Shown here: positions 53,538-62,096 of the stretch, one piece after another | How positions within the stretch are numbered: the first letter of the stretch is position 1 | Layout of the letters: every line of letters begins with the position of its first letter | Source: Chryseobacterium sp. MFBS3-17 | GTDB taxonomy: Bacteria > Bacteroidota > Bacteroidia > Flavobacteriales > Weeksellaceae | Reading direction: 5' to 3' | DNA: 64,000 bases | Assembly (NCBI RefSeq): GCF_020687745.1 | Contig: NZ_JAJEWK010000012.1 | Location: forward strand, 124,001-188,000 | Position numbers and translations under genes: made by a program | The notes under the pieces: generated by a model | What the model was told of the DNA's origin: nothing | The model's input: only the letters and a program-made list of their open reading frames with translations | The model's database searches: none

Positions 53538-54119
53538 ATGACTGAAGAATTACTGGTTGCTACTCACAACCTGCATAAAAAAGAGGAAATCCAGCAGATT
53601 CTGGAGGGCGAATTTCTGGTGAAAAGCCTCACCGATTATGCCCTGCATGATGAAATAGTGGAAGACGGCCTTACTTTTCATGAGAATGCATTCATCAAGG
53701 CGCAGTATTGCTACAGCAAAACCGGAGTAGCCAGCCTGGGAGATGACTCCGGACTGGTAGTGGAAGCGCTGGATGGCAGACCCGGAATTTACTCTGCCCG
53801 ATATGCCTCAGACCATGATTTTGCACAGAATATTGCCAAAGTACTTGATGAGTTGGAAGGAGAATCTAACCGGAAGGCCTATTTCGTGACGGTATTGTGC
53901 TACATGACGGCAGATGGTCCCCAATATTTTGAGGGCAGGGTGTACGGAAATATTTTAACCGAGAATAAAGGCACGCAGGGATTCGGGTATGACCCGGTTT
54001 TCGTGCCCGATGGTCATGAGGTGACCTTTGCCGAGATGCCCGCCTCAGAAAAAAATAAAATCAGCCACCGGAAGAAGGCGCTGGATTTATTCCTGGATCA
54101 TCTGAAAAACCGCGTCTGA
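53538..54119 (+). CDS. rdgB: Non-canonical purine NTP pyrophosphatase (dITP/XTP)
   Basis: 193 aa from the ATG at 53538 (the open frame begins inside the upstream gene). Removes dITP, dXTP and dHAPTP from the nucleotide pool. Family motifs: TEELLVATHNLHKKEEI (a variant of the T/SxNxxK substrate motif), FHENAFIKAQYC, SLGDDSGLVVEALDGRPGI (metal-binding), RVYGNILTENKGTQGFGYDP and the C-terminal AEMPASEKNKISHRKKAL. Full length for the family. Probably co-transcribed with the protease gene. Confidence 0.95.
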   Translation: MTEELLVATHNLHKKEEIQQILEGEFLVKSLTDYALHDEIVEDGLTFHENAFIKAQYCYSKTGVASLGDDSGLVVEALDGRPGIYSARYASDHDFAQNIAKVLDELEGESNRKAYFVTVLCYMTADGPQYFEGRVYGNILTENKGTQGFGYDPVFVPDGHEVTFAEMPASEKNKISHRKKALDLFLDHLKNRV

Positions 54120-54130
54120 TGCAAGGCGCA

Positions 54131-54160
54131 TTGGCAGAATAAATAACTTTTTTACCTTTA
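54131..54160 (+). promoter_or_regulatory. Promoter of rnz
   Basis: TTG (54131-54133), 19 bases, TACCTTTA (54153-54160); one mismatch in the -7 box. Confidence 0.5.
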
Positions 54161-54194
54161 ACCGTACCTTTTCGGATTTAATTTTCAAAACACC

Positions 54195-55115
54195 TTGAGT
54201 ACCTATCTAACCATCCTCGGATTCAACTCTGCAATTCCCACCGTGAATTCATCGCCCACCGCACAGTTTCTGGAAATGGAAGAGCGGCATTTTCTGATTG
54301 ATTGCGGCGAGGGAACCCAGGTGCAGCTGCGCAAAGCGAAGGCCCGGTTTTCCAAAATCAACCATATTTTTATTTCCCACCTGCATGGCGACCACTGTTT
54401 CGGTTTACCGGGACTCATTGCCAGTTTCCGCCTGCTGGGCAGGGAAACCCCGATTCATATTTACGGCCCGAAAGGCATCAAAGAGATGTTGGAGACCATT
54501 TTCCGGATAAGCGAAACCCACCGCGGCTTTGAAATAATTTATCATGAACTGAGCAATACCGTTTCAGAGAAAATTTATGAAGATAAAAGGGTGGAGGTAT
54601 TTACTATTCCGCTGGATCACCGGATTTACTGCAATGGGTATCTCTTCCGCGAGAAGCCCGGAGAGCGGCACCTGAATATGAAGGAAGTAGCGAAGTATCC
54701 CGAAATTGAGACCTGCGATTATCATCTGATCAAACAAGGTCATGATTTTGTGCTGAGTGACGGATATGTGGTCAAAAATGAATCGCTGACACTGGAGCCC
54801 ACCCGGCCAGTAAGTTATGCGTTCTGTAGTGACACCCGCTATCTGGAAAGCATCGTGCCTATTATAGAAAGTGTAGATGTGCTGTATCATGAAGCCACTT
54901 TTCTGCATGATTTAAAGGAAATGGCAGATTATACCGGGCATACCACCGCACTGGAAGCTGCCAGAATTGCGCGCAAGGCCAATGTAGGAAAGCTGATACT
55001 GGGGCATTTTTCCAACCGGTATGGCAACCTTTCGGTTTTTACAGATGAAGCCCGCACGGTGTTCCCCAATACGTATCTCCCAAAGCAACTGGAGGCGGTG
55101 AAAATCAGCCGGTAG
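54195..55115 (+). CDS. rnz: Ribonuclease Z (tRNA 3' end processing)
   Basis: 306 aa with a TTG start codon (STYLTILGFNSA is the normal N-terminus of the family, and no in-frame ATG is close). Metallo-beta-lactamase fold: HLHGDH (62-67) binds zinc, followed by GLPGLIASFRLLGR and the flexible arm region. Downstream ligands: CSDTRY and HEATF with its nearby Asp, GHTTALEAA and LGHFSNRY (last His). Cleaves 3' trailers of tRNA precursors. Confidence 0.96.
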   Translation: MSTYLTILGFNSAIPTVNSSPTAQFLEMEERHFLIDCGEGTQVQLRKAKARFSKINHIFISHLHGDHCFGLPGLIASFRLLGRETPIHIYGPKGIKEMLETIFRISETHRGFEIIYHELSNTVSEKIYEDKRVEVFTIPLDHRIYCNGYLFREKPGERHLNMKEVAKYPEIETCDYHLIKQGHDFVLSDGYVVKNESLTLEPTRPVSYAFCSDTRYLESIVPIIESVDVLYHEATFLHDLKEMADYTGHTTALEAARIARKANVGKLILGHFSNRYGNLSVFTDEARTVFPNTYLPKQLEAVKISR

Positions 55116-55156
55116 GCATTTCAGGAAATTCATTTCAGGTTTACTATAAATTAATT

Positions 55157-55185
55157 TTGACAAACCAAATTAAATTGTATCTTGC
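55157..55185 (+). promoter_or_regulatory. Promoter of the RRM-protein gene
   Basis: TTG (55157-55159), 18 bases, TATCTTGC (55178-55185). The leader would be about 85 bases, AT-rich, longer than for most genes here; cold-shock-like post-transcriptional control is possible. Confidence 0.45.
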
Positions 55186-55276
55186 ACCCAATTATTTAAT
55201 GCGGAATTCAATCAATGTTCATATGTTCGTTTCTTGATTTCAGATTACATAATCAACATTTTAATTATTTTTTTTT

Positions 55277-55615
55277 ATGAACATTTTTATTTCAAATCTT
55301 AACTATTCAGTAGTTGAGTCCGAGTTGCAGGCATTATTCGAAAATTACGGTGCAGTAGATTCGGCAAAAGTTATTTCAGACAGAGAAACAGGAAGAAGCA
55401 GAGGCTTCGGTTTTGTGGAAATGCCGAATAACGAAGAAGCATTAAAAGCAATTGAAGAGCTGAATCAGCAGGAATTCAAACAAAAAGTACTGAACGTAAC
55501 CGAGGCAAGACCACGTGAAGAAAAGCCAAGAAACTTTGGTGGTGGTGGCTTCAACCGCGGAAATGGTGGCGGAGGCTACAACCGTGGCGGAAACGACAGA
55601 AGAAGAGAGTGGTAA
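55277..55615 (+). CDS. RNA recognition motif protein with Gly/Arg-rich tail
   Basis: 112 aa. One RRM at residues 1-78: RNP2 is IFISNLNY and RNP1 is RGFGFVEM, in the usual order. The C-terminal 30 aa are an RGG-like tail (FGGGGFNRGNGGGGYNRGG) that can bind RNA loosely. Bacteroidetes commonly carry such small RRM proteins, some raised in the cold, and lack abundant CspA-type alternatives. Binding targets unknown. Own terminator, so monocistronic. Confidence 0.95.
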   Translation: MNIFISNLNYSVVESELQALFENYGAVDSAKVISDRETGRSRGFGFVEMPNNEEALKAIEELNQQEFKQKVLNVTEARPREEKPRNFGGGGFNRGNGGGGYNRGGNDRRREW

Positions 55616-55640
55616 TCACAGCATATTTACGCTAAACATA

Positions 55641-55666
55641 AAGCCCGGTTTTTGCCGGGCTTTTTT
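55641..55666 (+). terminator. Terminator of the RRM-protein gene
   Basis: AAGCCCGG (55641-55648) pairs with CCGGGCTT (55655-55662), then T. Confidence 0.88.
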
Positions 55667-55704
55667 GGTGCTGCTTTGTGGAATCTTAAATTGTAAATCT
55701 CTTG

Positions 55705-55734
55705 AAATAAAAAATGCGACATCACCTTGTCGCA
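55705..55734 (-). terminator. Terminator of the minus-strand membrane-protein/small-peptide unit
   Basis: TGCGAC (55715-55720) pairs with GTCGCA (55729-55734); on the minus strand a run of T follows. It lies just after the stop codon of the 34-aa ORF, which supports that ORF as transcribed. Confidence 0.6.
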
Positions 55735-55751
55735 GAGGTAGAAGATTGAAG

Positions 55752-55856
55752 TCATCGCTCTTCGTTGCAAATATTTAAATTCTTCTTGGATAAATCCTGT
55801 GCGCTGCTATTGCCGGTAACAAACAAAATCAGGAGGAGTACAGATTTCAGAATCAT
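55752..55856 (-). CDS. Short secreted peptide (34 aa), possibly a truncated gene
   Basis: ATG on the minus strand at 55856, 11 bases after the upstream stop codon. The sequence begins MILKSVLLLILFVTGNSSAQ, a complete signal peptide with an AxA-like site, followed by 14 residues (DLSKKNLNICNEER) with one Cys. A terminator follows closely. Either a real small secreted peptide or the first part of a gene cut by mutation. Too short to judge by composition alone. Confidence 0.45.
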   Translation of the reverse strand: MILKSVLLLILFVTGNSSAQDLSKKNLNICNEER

Positions 55857-55867
55857 GCGACCGAAAA

Positions 55868-56320
55868 TTACATCTGTACGATTGTCTTGCTTCTGGTGAG
55901 GAGAATCCTCAGATTCAGAATAAGCAGGATGAAAGTTCCCACTACCGGCCAGATCACCAGAAAACTATCTACAATATCCCGGGTGTTTACCAGAGAATCA
56001 TACATGTTTTTCCACGCCGTAATCCCTCCTATGGTACTGAAAAAGGTGACATAACCTACGATTCCCAGAGCCAGCAGCAAAGTTTTGATTTTGATGTGGC
56101 GCTCTACCCGCGAGAACAGTTGTACCACGAGTGCTATAAATCCGCAGATGCCACAGAGTACTGCAATCAGAATGAAAATGGATTCCAGCCTGAAATCATC
56201 CACAAAATCCTGTAAAATGGACGGAAAAAACAAAATGGACACCCATAATAAATAAAATGAAGGAATAAGCGCGCTCAGCGTCAGCAGTCTGTTCAGTAAA
56301 TTGTGTGTGTTCAGTTTCAT
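55868..56320 (-). CDS. Four-helix membrane protein of unknown function
   Basis: 150 aa from the ATG at 56320 (MKLNTHNLLNRL). The frame is open to an ATG at 56338, but that lies in the -7 box. Four hydrophobic segments: SALIPSFYLLWVSILFF, SIFILIAVLCGICGFIALVV, TLLLALGIGVGYVTFF-like and FLVIWPVVGTFILLILNL. No family recognised. Followed by the 34-aa secreted peptide and a terminator. Confidence 0.75.
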   Translation of the reverse strand: MKLNTHNLLNRLLTLSALIPSFYLLWVSILFFPSILQDFVDDFRLESIFILIAVLCGICGFIALVVQLFSRVERHIKIKTLLLALGIVGYVTFFSTIGGITAWKNMYDSLVNTRDIVDSFLVIWPVVGTFILLILNLRILLTRSKTIVQM

Positions 56321-56334
56321 GGCCGTGATAAAAT

Positions 56335-56541
56335 TCAAAGATACTCATTTTCGGAGGTTGGCGAGGAAAAAACGAAACTGTTTTTTATCGTGAATTCCTT
56401 GCCCGGCTGGTATGTGTTTATTTTTTCTCCATACTCCATCTTTATTTTCCAGTCACAATCCATATCACTATCTTTGCGCTCACTAAAACAACAGGGCAGA
56501 AGAATCACAATGATGATGCCCGGATTATTCAAAATTTTCAT
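56335..56541 (-). CDS. Doubtful small ORF (68 aa), possible lipoprotein-like remnant
   Basis: Begins 2 bases from the ychF start on the opposite strand. An N-terminal hydrophobic stretch (GIIIVILLPCC) then hydrophilic residues (KIKMEYGEKINTYQPGKEF). The Cys context (LPC) is a poor lipobox. It covers the ychF promoter box and ends in the -7 box of the next gene. It is listed because composition looks partly protein-like, but it may be chance. Confidence 0.2.
   Translation of the reverse strand: MKILNNPGIIIVILLPCCFSERKDSDMDCDWKIKMEYGEKINTYQPGKEFTIKNSFVFSSPTSENEYL
56337..56344 (-). promoter_or_regulatory. -7 box of the membrane-protein gene
   Basis: Minus-strand TATCTTTG, full match, 17 bases before the ATG at 56320. 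It decides that start over the one at 56338. Confidence 0.55.
56469..56476 (+). promoter_or_regulatory. -7 box of ychF
   Basis: TATCTTTG, full match, giving a leader of about 60 bases. The -33 element is weak (TTC). Confidence 0.5.
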
Positions 56542-56543
56542 CT

Positions 56544-57635
56544 ATGAAATGTGGTATCGTAGGACTGCCGAATGTGGGTAAGTCAACGCTTTTTAACTGT
56601 TTGAGCAACGCCAAAGCACAGTCGGCCAACTATCCCTTCTGTACTATAGAACCCAATCTGGGAACCGTATCCGTGCCCGATGAGCGCCTTAATAAACTTC
56701 AAGAACTGGTGAAACCCGAGCGTGTGCTGCCGGCCGTAGTAGAAATTGTGGACATTGCCGGACTGGTAAAAGGGGCCTCTAAAGGTGAAGGTCTGGGAAA
56801 TCAGTTCCTGGCCAATATCCGCGAATGTGAAGCCATTATTCATGTGCTCAGATGTTTTGATAACGGGAACATTGTACACGTAGAAGGTTCCGTGGATCCA
56901 ATCCGTGATAAGGAAATTATTGATATAGAACTGCAGCTGAAAGACCTGGAAACCGTGGGAAAAGCGGTAGAAAAAGCCAAAAAATTCATCAAATCCGGAA
57001 AAAAAGAAGATATTCTGACCTATGAAACGCTTCAGGCGTTACAGAAATTCCTGGAAGACGGCAGAAATGCGCGCGAGTTTGAAACGAATGATCTTACACA
57101 GTCCATTTTGGATGAGGTACATCTGCTGACCAAAAAGCCGATTCTCTATGTGTGCAATGTAGATGAAAATTCCATTAAAAATGGCAATGAGTGGATTCCT
57201 AAAATTGAAGAAATGGCCGCCAGAGAAGCTGCCGAGGTTGTGGTTCTTGCGGCACAAATTGAAGCCGATATCAACGAACTGGAAACCTACGAGGAGCGCC
57301 AGATGTTCCTGGAAGAACTGGGACTGCAGGAGCCAGGCGTAAACCGTCTGATTCGTAAAGCATATGATTTGCTGAATCTGCAGACTTATTTCACCGCCGG
57401 AGTAAAAGAAGTGCGTGCATGGACCATAGAAAAAGGATGGACTGCACCGCAGGCAGCCGGCGTTATCCATACGGATTTTGAAAAAGGTTTCATCCGTGCA
57501 GAGGTCATCCGCTATGAGGATTTCGTACATTACGGTTCTGAAGCCAAAGTGAAAGAAGCCGGTAAAATGGGCGTAGAAGGAAAAGAATACATTGTGCAGG
57601 ACGGAGATGTGATGCATTTCCGGTTTAATGTGTAA
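56544..57635 (+). CDS. ychF: Ribosome-binding ATPase YchF/Obg-like
   Basis: 363 aa. P-loop GLPNVGKST (7-15), switch region DIAGLVKGASKGEGLGNQFL, then a coiled-coil helical insertion, NVDE in place of the usual NKxD (this is why YchF prefers ATP to GTP), and a C-terminal TGS domain (IEKGWTAPQAAGVIHTDFEK, ending MHFRFNV). Associates with ribosomes and takes part in stress responses. Housekeeping. Confidence 0.97.
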   Translation: MKCGIVGLPNVGKSTLFNCLSNAKAQSANYPFCTIEPNLGTVSVPDERLNKLQELVKPERVLPAVVEIVDIAGLVKGASKGEGLGNQFLANIRECEAIIHVLRCFDNGNIVHVEGSVDPIRDKEIIDIELQLKDLETVGKAVEKAKKFIKSGKKEDILTYETLQALQKFLEDGRNAREFETNDLTQSILDEVHLLTKKPILYVCNVDENSIKNGNEWIPKIEEMAAREAAEVVVLAAQIEADINELETYEERQMFLEELGLQEPGVNRLIRKAYDLLNLQTYFTAGVKEVRAWTIEKGWTAPQAAGVIHTDFEKGFIRAEVIRYEDFVHYGSEAKVKEAGKMGVEGKEYIVQDGDVMHFRFNV

Positions 57636-57661
57636 CGCTGAATATTTTAAAACATATCACC

Positions 57662-57690
57662 AGGCCGGAATTTTTCCGGCCTTTTTTTTT
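57662..57690 (+). terminator. Terminator of ychF
   Basis: AGGCCGGAA pairs with TTCCGGCCT, loop of T, then a long T run. Confidence 0.9.
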
Positions 57691-57748
57691 GTGACTTTTC
57701 TCATCAGATTTATTGACCTGAATCAATGGGTATGATGTTTATAAATGG

Positions 57749-57756
57749 TACCTTTG
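57749..57756 (+). promoter_or_regulatory. -7 box of the SDR gene
   Basis: TACCTTTG, full match, leader about 30 bases. No TTG at the right distance. Confidence 0.55.
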
Positions 57757-57789
57757 TAGTAATAAAAAACCAACTAAAACCAAATTACA

Positions 57790-58581
57790 ATGTCACATTT
57801 TAAAAACAAAACGATCATTATTACAGGAGCTGCTATGGGGCTTGGTCTTGCAACAGCAGAAGTGCTGGCACAAAAAGGTGCCAATATTGTCCTGGTAGAT
57901 TACAACGAAGAAGCACTGAACAAAGCCAGAGAGGAACTTGCAACCCGTTATCCGGATGCCAGATACGTCACCGTAGTGGCAGATGTGTCTGATGAAGAGG
58001 CGGTAAAAAATTATGTAAACAAAACTGTGGAAACTTTCGGAACCATAGACGGGTTTTATAATAATGCCGGAATAGAAGGCCGCCAGGCTCCGATGGTGGA
58101 CTATGATATTGATGTATTCAAAAAAGTGGTAGATATTAACCTGATGGGCGTTTATTACGGATTGCGCTATGTGATTCCGGTGATGCAGAAAAACGGGGGT
58201 GGTAAAATCGTGAACGCGGCCTCCGTAGGTGGAATCCGGGGTGTGCTGAACCAGACTGCGTATGTCGCGACCAAACACGCCGTGGCGGGAATTACCAAAA
58301 ATGCCGCACTGGAATATGGTAAAGACAGAATTCTCACCAATGCCATTGCGCCGGGAGCAATTCTGACGCCTATGGTGGCAGAGGCTTTCAAGCAGGTGAA
58401 TCCGGACGATCCTAAGGCTGCAGAAGCAGAATACGCATCGCACAACCCTACACGCAGACTGGGATTGCCTCAGGAAGTAGGGAACCTGGTAGCCTATCTG
58501 CTCAGCGATGAAAACGGTTACGTTTCCGGGCAGATTATCGCCATAGACGGTGGTGAGTCCAATATGTACGGAAATCCGTAA
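57790..58581 (+). CDS. Short-chain dehydrogenase/reductase
   Basis: 263 aa, NAD(P)-dependent oxidoreductase, classical SDR. The glycine-rich motif is TGAAMGLG (12-19). An Asp in VLVDYNEEAL, at the end of the second strand, favours NAD over NADP. Then NNAG, the Ser in NAASVGG, and the catalytic Tyr-Lys in AYVATKHAVAG. Substrate cannot be predicted. Monocistronic with its own promoter box and terminator. Confidence 0.93.
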   Translation: MSHFKNKTIIITGAAMGLGLATAEVLAQKGANIVLVDYNEEALNKAREELATRYPDARYVTVVADVSDEEAVKNYVNKTVETFGTIDGFYNNAGIEGRQAPMVDYDIDVFKKVVDINLMGVYYGLRYVIPVMQKNGGGKIVNAASVGGIRGVLNQTAYVATKHAVAGITKNAALEYGKDRILTNAIAPGAILTPMVAEAFKQVNPDDPKAAEAEYASHNPTRRLGLPQEVGNLVAYLLSDENGYVSGQIIAIDGGESNMYGNP

Positions 58582-58606
58582 GTTCCAGACTTGGCAGTAA
58601 GATCAT

Positions 58607-58634
58607 GGCTCCGTAATGTGCGGAGCCGTTTTTT
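58607..58634 (+). terminator. Terminator of the SDR gene
   Basis: GGCTCCG (58607-58613) pairs with CGGAGCC (58621-58627), then T. Confidence 0.85.
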
Positions 58635-58675
58635 ATTTAGGGGAATGTTTTTGGACAATACGAACTGGTGCCAGC

Positions 58676-60817
58676 TTAAATCCGCTCCAGTTCATCGGCT
58701 GAAATCTGGGTTTTAAACGTGCCGTAATTCACCGTCACTTTGTCCTTTGAAATCTTTTCAATAGTGCCCACAGACGTCGATCCTTTAATCCGCACGCGCT
58801 GACCGGTTTTCAGCCAGACTGCCCGCTCCTGCTGTTTTTTCTCTTCGATCTGCTCCTGCACTTCAGCAATTTTTTCTTTTACTTCGTCTTTTTTCAGTTG
58901 CTGGGTGATCTTCCGCTTTACTACTTGCAGCCGCTTGCTCTCGTCCTTATCACTTCCCAGTTTCCGGTATTTTTCCTGCTCCAGAATTTTCACGAAATCC
59001 TTTACCACTTCCTTGCGGGATTTCCCTTTGACATAGGAGTCTATAAAGCCTTCAATTTTGTTTCCGAACTGTAATTTGCGGTGTTCCTCTTCATAAAGTT
59101 TCTGAAAGTTAAAGAGTTTGTGCTGCAGTTGCTCATTCAGTTTTTGCAGATTATCACGCTTGTCTTCCACAGATTCCTTCTGCTCGGTAAGATTGGATTT
59201 TAATTTTTCTACTTCAAATTTTTCCTGCTGAAGTTTTACGATGGTTTTATCCAGATTCACCACGTCTTTTTCTACTTTTTCGCGGGCTTTTTTAATGATG
59301 AATCGCGGGATGCGGTTTTTTTCGGCCACTTCAAATGTAAATGAACTTCCGGCCTGGCCTACCTCCAGTTTGTACAGCGGTTCCAGTGAATATTCATCAA
59401 AGAGCATTGCCGCATTTTGTGCATTGGGCAACTGCTCAATCACGAGCTTAATGTTGGTGTAATGGGTGGTAATGATGGCGAAACTCTTCTTGTCATAGAA
59501 ATATTCCAGAAAAGCTTCGGCCAGAGCACCGCCCAGTTCAGGATCAGACCCGGTCCCGAATTCGTCTATAAGCAAGAGGGTGCTGGCATCTGCATCGCGA
59601 ATGATGCCGGCCATTTTTTTAAGCCTGGAAGAGTAGGTGGACAGGTGATTTTCAATGGACTGATTGTCTCCGATATCCGTCATGATCCGGTCAAAAAAGA
59701 ACATTTCAGATTTGGGATGCACCGGCACCAGTATTCCGCTTTGAATCATCAACTGGAGCAAACCCACTGTTTTCAGGGTGATGGATTTTCCACCCGCGTT
59801 GGGTCCGGAAATGCAGATGATGCGGTTGTGTTCCGTAAAAGTTAGCGTTTGAGGGAATATTTTCTTCTGTTCTGCTTTGTTTTGCAGCCAGAGCAGCGGG
59901 TGATAGGCATCTTTCAGTCTCAGGGTTTTATGCCGGTTTATTTTGGGCAAAACGCCATTGATGCTTTCCGCAAATTTGGCCTTAGCGCGGGTGAGATCCA
60001 GATCAAAAATATACTGTTGATAAGCTGCAAGCTGGGGTTCATATTCGGCAATCTCAGCGGTAAGTCTGCGCAGGATTTTGTCGGTTTCCTTTTTTTCTTC
60101 TTCCTGATTTTCCCGCAATTTGAAATAATGCCGAACCACAGATTCCGGCTGTATATAGGTGATGGAGCCTGTTTTGGAAATTCCCAGCACCCGCCCGGAA
60201 ACCCGCTTTTTGAACCCGGATTTTACAGCAAGAACCCGCTGGTCATCAATCACCGTTTCGCGGATGTCCTCCAGAAAATCGGAAAACTGACCCATGGCGC
60301 GGTTGAAATTTTCATCAATGGCTTTCCTCGCATGCTGAATTTCTGCACGAAGGGTTTTCAGTACAGGCGACGCTTCACTTTTAACTTCCCCGAAACGGTT
60401 GAAAACCTTATCTGTTTTGTCAATGATTTCCTTCCGGAATTCCAGTTGCTGTACCTCGCCCAGAAGCGTGGGAAATGTTTCTGCGAACGCCGGAAAAAAC
60501 TTCTGCAGTCTGCCTATTTGTTCGGTGATGGCTTTTATTTTCATGAATCCCTGGTTTTCCAGCCGGTAATTCTCAATCACCATCAGTTTCAGTTCGGTTT
60601 CTATGTCCTCATATTCATGAAAGGGTATGGCGTTGGAACTCTCAAAACTGGTCAGGAATTCTGCGGTCTTTTTTAAAGAAATTTCTGCTTCCTCTACCGC
60701 CACCGGACGCAGTTGCATCAGGTGTTCTGCAGTGCGAGGTGAGTAAGCATAGGGAGTGATTTCCGAAAGTAAAATCGGAAACTCCAGTTCGTCTAAGTCT
60801 TCTTGATCTATGTGCAC
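58676..60817 (-). CDS. mutS2: MutS2-like DNA-binding ATPase without Smr domain
   Basis: 713 aa, GTG start (HIDQEDLDELEFP is the usual N-terminus). MutS core and helical lever (residues about 1-320), ABC-type ATPase with Walker A GPNAGGKS (338-345), Walker B LLLIDEFGTGSD (414-425), and a long coiled coil after about residue 490 (KLQQEKFEVEKLKSNLTEQK). The C-terminus is a small KOW/SH3-like segment (GQRVRIKGSTSVGTIEKI). The Smr endonuclease domain of canonical MutS2 (about 780 aa) is absent. MutS2 acts in recombination control or, in some bacteria, rescues collided ribosomes. Confidence 0.93.
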   Translation of the reverse strand: MHIDQEDLDELEFPILLSEITPYAYSPRTAEHLMQLRPVAVEEAEISLKKTAEFLTSFESSNAIPFHEYEDIETELKLMVIENYRLENQGFMKIKAITEQIGRLQKFFPAFAETFPTLLGEVQQLEFRKEIIDKTDKVFNRFGEVKSEASPVLKTLRAEIQHARKAIDENFNRAMGQFSDFLEDIRETVIDDQRVLAVKSGFKKRVSGRVLGISKTGSITYIQPESVVRHYFKLRENQEEEKKETDKILRRLTAEIAEYEPQLAAYQQYIFDLDLTRAKAKFAESINGVLPKINRHKTLRLKDAYHPLLWLQNKAEQKKIFPQTLTFTEHNRIICISGPNAGGKSITLKTVGLLQLMIQSGILVPVHPKSEMFFFDRIMTDIGDNQSIENHLSTYSSRLKKMAGIIRDADASTLLLIDEFGTGSDPELGGALAEAFLEYFYDKKSFAIITTHYTNIKLVIEQLPNAQNAAMLFDEYSLEPLYKLEVGQAGSSFTFEVAEKNRIPRFIIKKAREKVEKDVVNLDKTIVKLQQEKFEVEKLKSNLTEQKESVEDKRDNLQKLNEQLQHKLFNFQKLYEEEHRKLQFGNKIEGFIDSYVKGKSRKEVVKDFVKILEQEKYRKLGSDKDESKRLQVVKRKITQQLKKDEVKEKIAEVQEQIEEKKQQERAVWLKTGQRVRIKGSTSVGTIEKISKDKVTVNYGTFKTQISADELERI

Positions 60818-60936
60818 GGTGCAAATTTAGTTTTAAACCGATGAAATGACAATGATTAGCATCAAAACTTTGCCATTCTGTATGAGGAAGGGGAGTTTTT
60901 CATTTTGAAGTGAAACTTTTATTTCTTTTAAAAGTT

Positions 60937-60944
60937 TAAATTTG
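60937..60944 (+). promoter_or_regulatory. -7 box of ung
   Basis: TAAATTTG, full match, about 29 bases before the ATG. No TTG at normal spacing. Confidence 0.45.
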
Positions 60945-60972
60945 TCCCGCATCAATTTTAAAATCTTTTTTC

Positions 60973-61614
60973 ATGACCTGGACCGAAATTCTTGCGCCTG
61001 TAAATAATTCTGATTACTTCAAAGATTTATGGGAGAAGGTGAATGAAAATTATGCGCAATACCAGTGTTTTCCACCAAAAAACCAGATTTTTCGTGCTCT
61101 TGATCTAACGCCTTTCGAGGAGGTGCGCGTGGTCATCATCGGCCAGGATCCTTATCATAATGATGGCCAGGCCAATGGTTTGTGCTTTTCCGTTTCCGAA
61201 CACGTAGCGGCGCCGCCTTCATTAAAGAATATTTTTACCGAACTGAAATCAGATTTGGGCATAGAGCGCTCTGCACAGGAGTTAGATGACTGGGCGAAGC
61301 AGGGTGTGTTACTGCTGAATGCAACGCTTACCGTACAGGCACACAAACCTAATTCGCATAAGGATCTGGGCTGGGAAACGTTTACGGATTTCATCATCCG
61401 TGAAATTTCCGCACGCAGGGACCAGGTGGTTTTTGTGCTTTGGGGGGCTTTTGCTCAAAAAAAATCGGTCCTGATTGATGAATCCCGTCATTTGGTGATT
61501 AAGTCTGCACATCCTTCTCCGTTTTCGGTATATCGGGGTTTCTACGGAAGTAAACCGTTTTCCAAAATCAACAATTATCTTGCGGATGCTGGTCACCCGG
61601 AAATTAAGTGGTAA
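60973..61614 (+). CDS. ung: Uracil-DNA glycosylase
   Basis: 213 aa. Removes uracil from DNA. Water-activating motif VVIIGQDPYHNDGQANGLCF (Asp 59 is the catalytic position), uracil-recognition strand VVFVLWGAFAQKK, and the DNA-intercalation loop HPSPFSVYRGFYG. The region LLNATLTVQAHKPNSHKDLG is also typical. Full-length family 1 enzyme. It ends 1 base before the stop of the convergent lipoprotein gene. Confidence 0.97.
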   Translation: MTWTEILAPVNNSDYFKDLWEKVNENYAQYQCFPPKNQIFRALDLTPFEEVRVVIIGQDPYHNDGQANGLCFSVSEHVAAPPSLKNIFTELKSDLGIERSAQELDDWAKQGVLLLNATLTVQAHKPNSHKDLGWETFTDFIIREISARRDQVVFVLWGAFAQKKSVLIDESRHLVIKSAHPSPFSVYRGFYGSKPFSKINNYLADAGHPEIKW

Positions 61615-62085
61615 TCATTTGGAGAGCTGGCTGACTTTCAGTTTCAGGACATACTCACCGCGGTTTTCTTCTGCAGGTCTCCGGGTGGTGGGTTCAGGAG
61701 TGATTTCGGTAAGGGTAAACCGGTATCCGGCAAAATCAAAGTTTTCCACATAACCTCGTTGCGCATTGCTTTGTGTGGAAAGCAGAACAGTTTTTGGTCT
61801 TGTGTACACACCCATCAGTTCAATTTCTACAGTGGCCACGCCTTCCCAGGCACAATTGGCACCCTCAGGACAGCGGCTGTCTTCTGTAACTTTCTTGAAA
61901 GCAATATTCATCTGTTGTTGATCCAGAAATTTCCTCTCGCCTTCTTTCAGAACTATGTATTCCGAATTTTTCTGTGAATTTACGTGAGTTTCAGCGGCTT
62001 CAGGATCGCTAGATGCGATTTTTTGGGTTTGGCAGGACATCAGCGACATGGTCAGTAATCCGGTGATGAAAAGGTGGTTAATCAT
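61615..62085 (-). CDS. Lipoprotein of unknown function
   Basis: 156 aa. Lipobox MSLMSC (Cys 18). A linker, then a beta-rich domain with the motif EDSRCPEGANCAWEGVATV, a pattern with two Cys shared by small secreted or lipid-anchored proteins in many bacteria, and the C-terminal strands YRFTLTEITPEP and GEYVLKLKVSQL. The two Cys may form a disulphide. 11 bases after the DUF456 gene; likely one unit. Function not known. Confidence 0.8.
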   Translation of the reverse strand: MINHLFITGLLTMSLMSCQTQKIASSDPEAAETHVNSQKNSEYIVLKEGERKFLDQQQMNIAFKKVTEDSRCPEGANCAWEGVATVEIELMGVYTRPKTVLLSTQSNAQRGYVENFDFAGYRFTLTEITPEPTTRRPAEENRGEYVLKLKVSQLSK

Positions 62086-62096
62086 AATGCTGATTT

